NCBI GenBank assembly: GCA_002118135.1
Contig: BDIU01000347.1
Location: 62,001-126,000 of the forward strand
Direction: 5' to 3'
DNA: 64,000 nucleotides
From: Trebouxia sp. TZW2008
Taxonomy: Eukaryota; Chlorophyta; Trebouxiophyceae; Trebouxiales; Trebouxiaceae
Positions 61,912 through 64,000 of the stretch are shown here, in pieces (position 1 is the stretch's first letter; each line of letters begins with the position of its first letter). The notes below the pieces were generated by a model. The model was not told the DNA's origin. It made no database searches and saw only the letters and a list, made by a program, of their open reading frames with translations. A program made the position numbers and the translations under genes.

Positions 61912-62486
61912 ATGCCTCCCAAGAAGACCAAAGACAGCGCTGCTTCCCCCAAGAAGGAGCGTGCCACACGTGCTAAGAAGGACCCCAACGCTCCCAAGAA
62001 GCCCTCTGGCGCGTACATATTCTTTTGCAACGACAAGCGAGCGGAGGTCAAGAAAGCCAACCCCGACTTCGGTGTGGCAGAGTCCGGGCGGGAGCTTGGA
62101 GCCATGTGGAAGAACTGCAGCGACGCTGACAAGCAGGTGCGGCTTTCCCGCTTGCTTGCTGTCGTGGGTTTGTCCGAACTTGTCATGCAAGCTTTCGTTC
62201 CCCTTCCTGTTTAGTTTCCTTGTGCTGGACTTGATACCTTTTGCTGTCTGCAGAAATACTTCAAGATGGCAGAGAAGGACAAGGAGAGATACACAAAGGA
62301 GGCTGCAGCGTAAGTCATGTGTCCAGATCTACTGTCATGCTCACCTGAAGCTGGCTCACAGGCCAGCGCAAATAACTCAATTGTCTGCTGTATCCAACTC
62401 TGTGCTGCTCCTACAGGTACAGCAGCAAGTCTGAGAAGTCAAAGAAAGAAGAGGAGGACACCAAGGAGGAGGCGGATGAGGACTAA
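61912..62486 (+). CDS. HMG-box (HMGB/NHP6-like) chromatin protein
   Basis: Three exons (61912-62136, 62254-62309, 62417-62486) join in frame to 116 residues. A Lys-rich start (MPPKKTKDSAASPKK) leads into one HMG box (about residues 25-95): DPNAPKKPSGAYIFFCNDKR, PDFGVAESGRELGAMWKN, KQKYFKMAEKDKERYTKEA. The C-terminus is acidic (EEEDTKEEADED). HMGB proteins bind and bend DNA without sequence specificity and assist nucleosome remodelling and transcription in the nucleus. Length and layout are those of plant and yeast single-box HMGB proteins. Introns have GTGCGG/CTGCAG and GTAAGT/CTACAG borders. TGTAA at 62731-62735 is a plausible poly(A) signal. Confidence 0.95.
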
Positions 62487-63401
62487 CGTGCTGTTGTTTG
62501 AATAGATCTGCCTCAAAAGGGAGGCATGTATATGTAGCCTGAGTGTATTTTATCAAGACCCATCTGCCAGAATGTACTCGCTTGACCTTGACTTGACTGC
62601 TGTGGTCAGAAGACCTCTCAAGAGCTGAGAGGGTTGGACTTACCACAAGCACCCTCAACACCTTTGACTGTTGACCACTTGAAATGACTTTGTAGCACCT
62701 TGCTCGACTGTTCTGATGCAAACTTATCTCTGTAAAGTTACGGTACGTGTAGCAATCGCAGCAACATTGTCAAGCGCCAACATGAACAAGTTTCAAAACA
62801 ATGAGCAGATGTGTCTGTCAGATTTCATGCTGCATTGAGATGTGACTAAAGTATGCATCCTGTCTAGTCTGCTTGTCATCCCAGCTGATGCTGCTGGATG
62901 TACCTGCACCAATATGCTCCGCTATTCACCTGAAATGCACAGTATCAATGGCAGCATAAAGCCAGGCCTCTTGCTCATCAAATGCAAAGATGCTGCGAAG
63001 CTTCGCAAGCTTTGCTGACATGGCTGGCCTGCTTTGCCTGATGATTTGTTCCTGCACGGTCAATATGTCTTTCCAACACGACACAGTGACTACTTGCTAT
63101 TACTATAGCAAATTTGTATGTGATTAGCTCATCAATGGCTGCAGCCAGACTGCATGACAACATCAGCAGCTGCAAGATGTCTGGGCTTGAGTGCTTCTGT
63201 CTGTACGTCCCTGCATGATCCACAAGAGATTGAATGCTGGTGCTCAGTTGGTTTTTTGCACAGCACTCACAGCTTGCTGTGCTGAATGCACGGCTTGTGA
63301 AAGACACCCATTGCTTCACTTACGCTGGTCCAATTTGCTGACTTGACGCCTTGACTGTTCATTACACAGGATCTGCACTGCTGCTGCTGTGCGTGATGTG
63401 A
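62487..63401. other. 3' flank of HMGB gene and spacer
   Basis: TGTAA at 62731-62735 fits the chlorophyte poly(A) signal. A minus-strand frame at about 63300-62980 (CECCAKNQLSTSIQSLVDHA, DILQLLMLSCSLAAAIDELI) is helix-rich and could be an exon of the minus-strand gene to the right, but this is unsupported by any family. Confidence 0.35.
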
Positions 63402-63758
63402 TCAATCAATATTGCTCTGAGCAGCTTTCCTGCTATCTGGCTTAACAGGCTCAGCTGCCCTTGGCCTTTGCAAAAGCGACAGCTGTTGCGTCCCCTCATC
63501 CAGATGCAAGAGCTGCTGTGGGCACACTTGATGTCTGCATTTCTGGCATTTGAGGGCAGGCTTGCATGCAGTGGGCTGCTCTGGTGACAATGCGTTTGAT
63601 GGTGCTGGAGGTGGTGCCAGCCGCATGCTGCAGTTCATGCACATGGTGCTCCTGACAGCAGCAACACAGTTGACACTGTTATCAGAAAATGCTGGATGTC
63701 CCAGTGACAGTCCGTTTTTGCAGAAATTACAGGTCTGACAATGATAAAATGATGGCAC
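63402..63758 (-). CDS. Putative Cys-rich protein, partial
   Basis: A minus-strand frame has paired cysteines in CNFCKNG, CMNCSMRL and CQKCRHQVC, spaced like zinc-ribbon or B-box-type ligands, followed by a Gln/Leu/Arg tail (TQQLSLLQRPRAAEPVKP). It may be the last exon of a gene that extends beyond the right edge. I do not recognise the family, and the frame may be wrong. Confidence 0.3.
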   Translation of the reverse strand: MPSFYHCQTCNFCKNGLSLGHPAFSDNSVNCVAAVRSTMCMNCSMRLAPPPAPSNALSPEQPTACKPALKCQKCRHQVCPQQLLHLDEGTQQLSLLQRPRAAEPVKPDSRKAAQSNID

Positions 63759-64000
63759 TGCTCACCTCAGGTGTCAATGAGATGCTGCAGCAGAACCCAT
63801 CTTGCATTTGCACAGGCGCAGTCACAGCTCAAAGTTTGCTGGAACAGTCGGTGTATACTGTGTTTTATACAATGCATCATTGGCATACCATCGAGCTGAA
63901 CAAATGTGCAATGATCACAAGCAAGGCAGCAGATGTGATGAGCAAAGTGGTTTGCTGATGGTGGATGGAAGGCACATTTGGTTGCAGAAGGTTGCAGAAG
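63759..64000. other. Right edge, nothing recognised
   Basis: No exon or repeat identified. It may be an intron of the preceding putative minus-strand gene. Confidence 0.4.

Overview
The window is nuclear DNA from a eukaryote, most likely a green alga (Viridiplantae, probably Chlorophyta). The evidence is: spliceosomal GT-AG introns whose phases match across complete multi-exon models; plant-type B3 DNA-binding domains; a histone deacetylase closest to the plant organellar HDA14 type; SRA/YDG proteins; TGTAA motifs downstream of stops (the chlorophyte poly(A) signal); and degenerate TTTAGGG telomere-like repeats. I cannot name the species.

Layout. 0-3.6 kb is repeat-rich with a G-rich minisatellite and no secure gene. 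3.79-15.40 kb (minus) is one 13-exon Enhancer-of-zeste gene, the catalytic subunit of PRC2, with a very large disordered exon in its middle and a 158-bp satellite in one intron. It shares a 308-bp divergent promoter with RPL39 (15.71-16.26, plus). 17.09-18.19 (minus) is an RNF4/SLX8-like SUMO-targeted ubiquitin ligase. 19.28-24.81 (plus) encodes an unfamiliar repeat protein built from units around YPGLEQAISNWAQ. 26.68-31.21 (minus) is a protein with two B3 domains. 32.40-34.91 (minus) is a frame-disrupted gene. 35.44-38.58 and 39.25-42.61 (minus) are a tandem pair of SRA-domain genes, both carrying lesions. 43.45-47.51 (minus) is HDA14. 48.58-53.32 (plus) is an ankyrin gene with one 99-nt phase-0 exon per repeat. 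54.82-57.48 (plus) is a nuclease-kinase fusion resembling Crinkler-type proteins, with an in-frame TAG. 58.12-58.53 (minus) is a truncated Pif1-type helicase of Helitron type. 58.5-59.2 and 60.2-60.85 hold two further small genes. 61.91-62.49 (plus) is an HMG-box protein.

Three observations stand out. (1) An apparently undescribed ~65-residue C-terminal module, with core AVGDL...LxELAQxQDxSLNxVLR...QxVAVRR, occurs at five loci: the disrupted 32-kb gene, both SRA genes, and the genes at 59 and 60 kb. (2) Single exons have been duplicated in tandem again and again, leaving decayed copies beside the working exon, in E(z), HDA14, the B3 gene and the YPGLE gene; the ankyrin gene looks like the productive outcome of the same process. 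(3) Chromatin and SUMO functions are concentrated here: an E(z) with three SUMO-interaction-like motifs lies two genes from a SUMO-targeted ligase, near SRA, B3, HDAC and HMG-box genes.

Gene models were spliced by eye and checked for phase consistency. N-terminal exons of HDA14, of both SRA genes and of the small module genes remain unresolved.
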